DNA from: Actinomycetota bacterium
GTDB taxonomy: Bacteria > Actinomycetota > Actinomycetes > Actinomycetales > Microbacteriaceae
Length of the DNA: 56,752 nucleotides
Direction of reading: 5' to 3'
Assembly (NCBI GenBank): GCA_009703455.1
Contig: WLGB01000004.1
Coordinates: forward strand, 1 to 56,752
The first letter of the stretch is position 1, and every line of letters starts with the position of its first letter. Below, piece by piece: positions 54,964 to 56,752 of the stretch. The notes under the pieces were generated by a model. That model made no database searches and was not told the DNA's origin. It was given only the letters and a program-made list of their open reading frames with translations. The position numbers and the translations under genes were made by a program.

Positions 54964-56298
54964 TTAGAGGGCTGCGATTCCAGCTTCTATGACATCGAGG
55001 GCTTCGTTGAGCAATTCATCCGTGATTGCAAGCGGAGGCAAGAATCGGATGACGTTGCCATAAGTACCAGCAGTTAGGACAACCACACCGTTTTGGTGAG
55101 CGTGCTTGGAAACTGCCTCAACTGCCTTAGCGTTGGGATTCATGGTTCCTGGCTCAACAAATTCGATTGCCTGCATGGCGCCACGTCCACGAACATCACC
55201 CATCACCGGATACTTGGCCTTCATAGCTTCAAGTCGTGGTCTCAGAATTTTCTCGATGCGCTCGGCCTGCTCAAAAACTCCGCCAGCTTCTAACTGACTT
55301 AGCACCGCAACGGCTGCTGCAGCAGCTACTGGGTTTCCTCCGTATGTGCCTCCAAGACCGCCTGGGTGAGAAGCGTCCATGATTTCGGCTCTTCCAGTCA
55401 CTGCAGAAATTGGCATTCCACCAGCGATGCCCTTGGCGATGATAACTAAGTCAGGCTCAAAGCCTTCCTCCCAGTCGCTTGCGAACCACTTACCAGTTCT
55501 TGCCATGCCGGACTGAACTTCGTCGGCCACCATCACAATTCCATTTTTCTTTGCCCAGTCGGCAATTGTCTTCAGGAATCCTGGAGCTGGAACAATGAAG
55601 CCACCCTCTCCTTGAATTGGTTCAATGACAACTGCAGCAAGGGATTCAGCCCCAACTCGCTTTTCCATATAAGTGATCGCACGGCGGGCTGCTTCTTCGC
55701 CGGTCATACCCTCTGGGTCGCGGAATGGGTAAGACATTGGTACATGGTTCACTCCTGGAGCAAACGGACCAAAGCCAGTGTTGTAAGGGTGGGCCTTAAA
55801 GTTCATGGCCATGGTCAAGTTAGTGCGGCCATGGTAAGCGTGGTCGAAAACTGCTATCTCGCCGCGACCGGTGTGTTTTCTTGCAATCTTTACGGCGTTT
55901 TCAACTGCTTCGGCTCCTGAGTTAAACAAGGCGGAACGTTTTTCAAACTTGCCTGGGGTGTGACGGTTTAGAATTTCGCACACTTGGATGTAGGGAACGT
56001 ATGGGGTCACGGTGAATAGACTGTGGGTTAGTTTCTGAACCTGCTCGATAACAGCGTCAACTACCTGCTGATTTGTGTGACCTATGGTCACAACTCCAAT
56101 TCCGCTTCCAAGGTCAATCAGTTGGTTACCGTCAACATCAATCAAGATAGCGCCGTGGGCACGTTCGATGTATACCGGAATCATGGTGCCAACACCGTGG
56201 CTTACCTCTTGCAGCTTCTTTTTATGCAGTTCCTGGGACTTAGGCCCTGGGATCGCGGTCACTAATTTACGCTCTTGGGCGATTTCTAGAGTATTCAT
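54964..56298 (-). CDS. gabT: 4-aminobutyrate aminotransferase
   Basis: 444 residues. Converts GABA and 2-oxoglutarate to succinate semialdehyde and glutamate. PLP Lys in VIIAKGIAGGMPISAV, ring Asp in VADEVQSGMARTGKWFA, and FNSGAEAVENAVKIARKHTGR, VFDHAYHGRTNLTMAMN, EPIQGEGGFIVPAPGFL, all GabT-type. A succinate semialdehyde dehydrogenase is not in the window. TAGAAT lies 6 nt before the ATG with no ribosome site, suggesting a leaderless message. The HemL-like gene is probably in the same transcript. Confidence 0.93.
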   Translation of the reverse strand: MNTLEIAQERKLVTAIPGPKSQELHKKKLQEVSHGVGTMIPVYIERAHGAILIDVDGNQLIDLGSGIGVVTIGHTNQQVVDAVIEQVQKLTHSLFTVTPYVPYIQVCEILNRHTPGKFEKRSALFNSGAEAVENAVKIARKHTGRGEIAVFDHAYHGRTNLTMAMNFKAHPYNTGFGPFAPGVNHVPMSYPFRDPEGMTGEEAARRAITYMEKRVGAESLAAVVIEPIQGEGGFIVPAPGFLKTIADWAKKNGIVMVADEVQSGMARTGKWFASDWEEGFEPDLVIIAKGIAGGMPISAVTGRAEIMDASHPGGLGGTYGGNPVAAAAAVAVLSQLEAGGVFEQAERIEKILRPRLEAMKAKYPVMGDVRGRGAMQAIEFVEPGTMNPNAKAVEAVSKHAHQNGVVVLTAGTYGNVIRFLPPLAITDELLNEALDVIEAGIAAL

Positions 56299-56304
56299 GT
56301 TTAG

Positions 56305-56310
56305 ATTCTA
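56305..56310 (-). promoter_or_regulatory. Candidate -10 box for leaderless gabT mRNA
   Basis: On the minus strand TAGAAT ends 6 nt before the gabT ATG at 56298, and no Shine-Dalgarno sequence lies between. It has the same hexamer and spacing as the murI box. The -35 region is not clear. Confidence 0.45.
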
Positions 56311-56351
56311 CGCCTGTCTATTTAGGGCTTGTGGCATGACAATATGGGTAA

Positions 56352-56752
56352 ATGCGGCGCGTCATAATCCTCGGATCTACCGGATCCATTGGCACCCAGG
56401 CCATTGAGGTAATCAACAAAAACCCTGAACGTTTTCAGATAGTTGGTCTTGCCGCCGGCTCCAACACCGAGGCGCTAGACGCTCAAGCAAAGCACTTTGG
56501 CCTGGAGGATTCTAAGGCAGTACTCGGGGCCGCAGCAGCAACAGTTCTGGTGGAAGAAACCGGAGCCGACGTTGTCATTAATGGCATTACCGGATCCATC
56601 GGCCTAGCCCCAACTCTCGCTGCCCTTCGAACCGGAAAGATCTTGGCGCTAGCCAACAAAGAGTCGCTGATTGTTGGAGGGGAGCTTGTAACGAGCCTTG
56701 CTAGCCCCGGCCAGATCGTTCCAGTTGACTCGGAACACTCAGCTATTGCACA
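56352..56752 (+). CDS. dxr: 1-deoxy-D-xylulose 5-phosphate reductoisomerase (3' partial)
   Basis: The first 133 residues of Dxr, absent from the ORF track because the frame runs off the window. Second step of the MEP isoprenoid pathway. Seen: [21 protein letters not shown] (NADPH-binding loop GSTGSIG), [36 protein letters not shown] and [10 protein letters not shown]. The DSEHSA segment begins the metal/substrate site. Divergent from gabT with a 53-bp gap. ATG supported by the family start; the ribosome site is weak. Confidence 0.95.
   Translation, partial: MRRVIILGSTGSIGTQAIEVINKNPERFQIVGLAAGSNTEALDAQAKHFGLEDSKAVLGAAAATVLVEETGADVVINGITGSIGLAPTLAALRTGKILALANKESLIVGGELVTSLASPGQIVPVDSEHSAIA

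Overview
The window reads as a chromosome segment from a small-genome actinobacterium, most likely a Microbacteriaceae member of the freshwater Luna type (Rhodoluna/Aquiluna-like). This rests on intermediate GC, very tight gene packing with many 1-14 bp overlaps, frequent GTG/TTG starts, several -10 boxes placed 6-7 nt before a start codon (leaderless pattern), and a gene order that follows Mycobacterium blocks from memory: AdnA-AdnB-NudC-UvrD2-DUF2342-Lon/PDZ-UPF0182, then murI-rph-rdgB, then argS-lysA-hom-thrC-thrB-rho-prfA-prmC-sua5-wecA-atp. The species assignment is inference. No insertion sequence, prophage, CRISPR array or rRNA was seen.

Region 1 (1-14.3 kb) is a DNA repair and cell-envelope block: two helicase-nuclease subunits (AdnA-like, cut by the window start, and AdnB-like), a kinase-fold protein that has lost its catalytic residues, NudC, a short UvrD2-type helicase, a DUF2342 zincin-like protein, a membrane-anchored PDZ/Lon-type protease and a UPF0182 membrane protein. 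An initiator tRNA-fMet with a strong terminator closes it. Region 2 (14.5-20.7 kb) holds a secreted PKD-like protein, an HtrA protease, DUF3039, nicotinate phosphoribosyltransferase, murI, rph, rdgB and a tRNA-Arg whose 3' end overlaps rdgB.

Region 3 (20.7-40.8 kb) is housekeeping: argS, lysine/threonine synthesis (lysA, hom, thrC, thrB), a Rho factor without the usual N-terminal Rho_N module and with a structured leader, prfA, prmC, a Sua5/TsaC protein, a WecA-type sugar-phosphate transferase, and a complete F1Fo ATP synthase operon (AtpI-like, atpBEFHAGDC), followed by yaaA. Region 4 (40.8-43.4 kb) contains an ECF-type sigma factor with a large single-pass membrane partner of unknown family, and an alkylguanine methyltransferase.

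Region 5 (43.4-56.3 kb) is a polyamine use island: a putrescine-type transaminase with an Lrp/AsnC regulator, a divergent gamma-aminobutyraldehyde dehydrogenase with a perfect 16-bp palindrome at its promoter, alanine dehydrogenase, a PotDABC-type ABC importer, GABA transaminase and a second, HemL-like class III transaminase. Together they would import putrescine and convert it through 4-aminobutyraldehyde and GABA to succinate semialdehyde; if the first transaminase uses pyruvate, Ald would recycle the alanine. A lone FtsK/EccC-type ATPase sits inside this island and reads 191 bp into the 3' end of ald on the opposite strand. The window ends inside dxr (isoprenoid synthesis).

The most unusual points are the FtsK/ald overlap with the neighbouring terminator that covers the FtsK ribosome site, the degenerate motor in the AdnA-like subunit, the triple-substituted kinase-fold protein, the shortened Rho, and the sigma factor/membrane protein pair.
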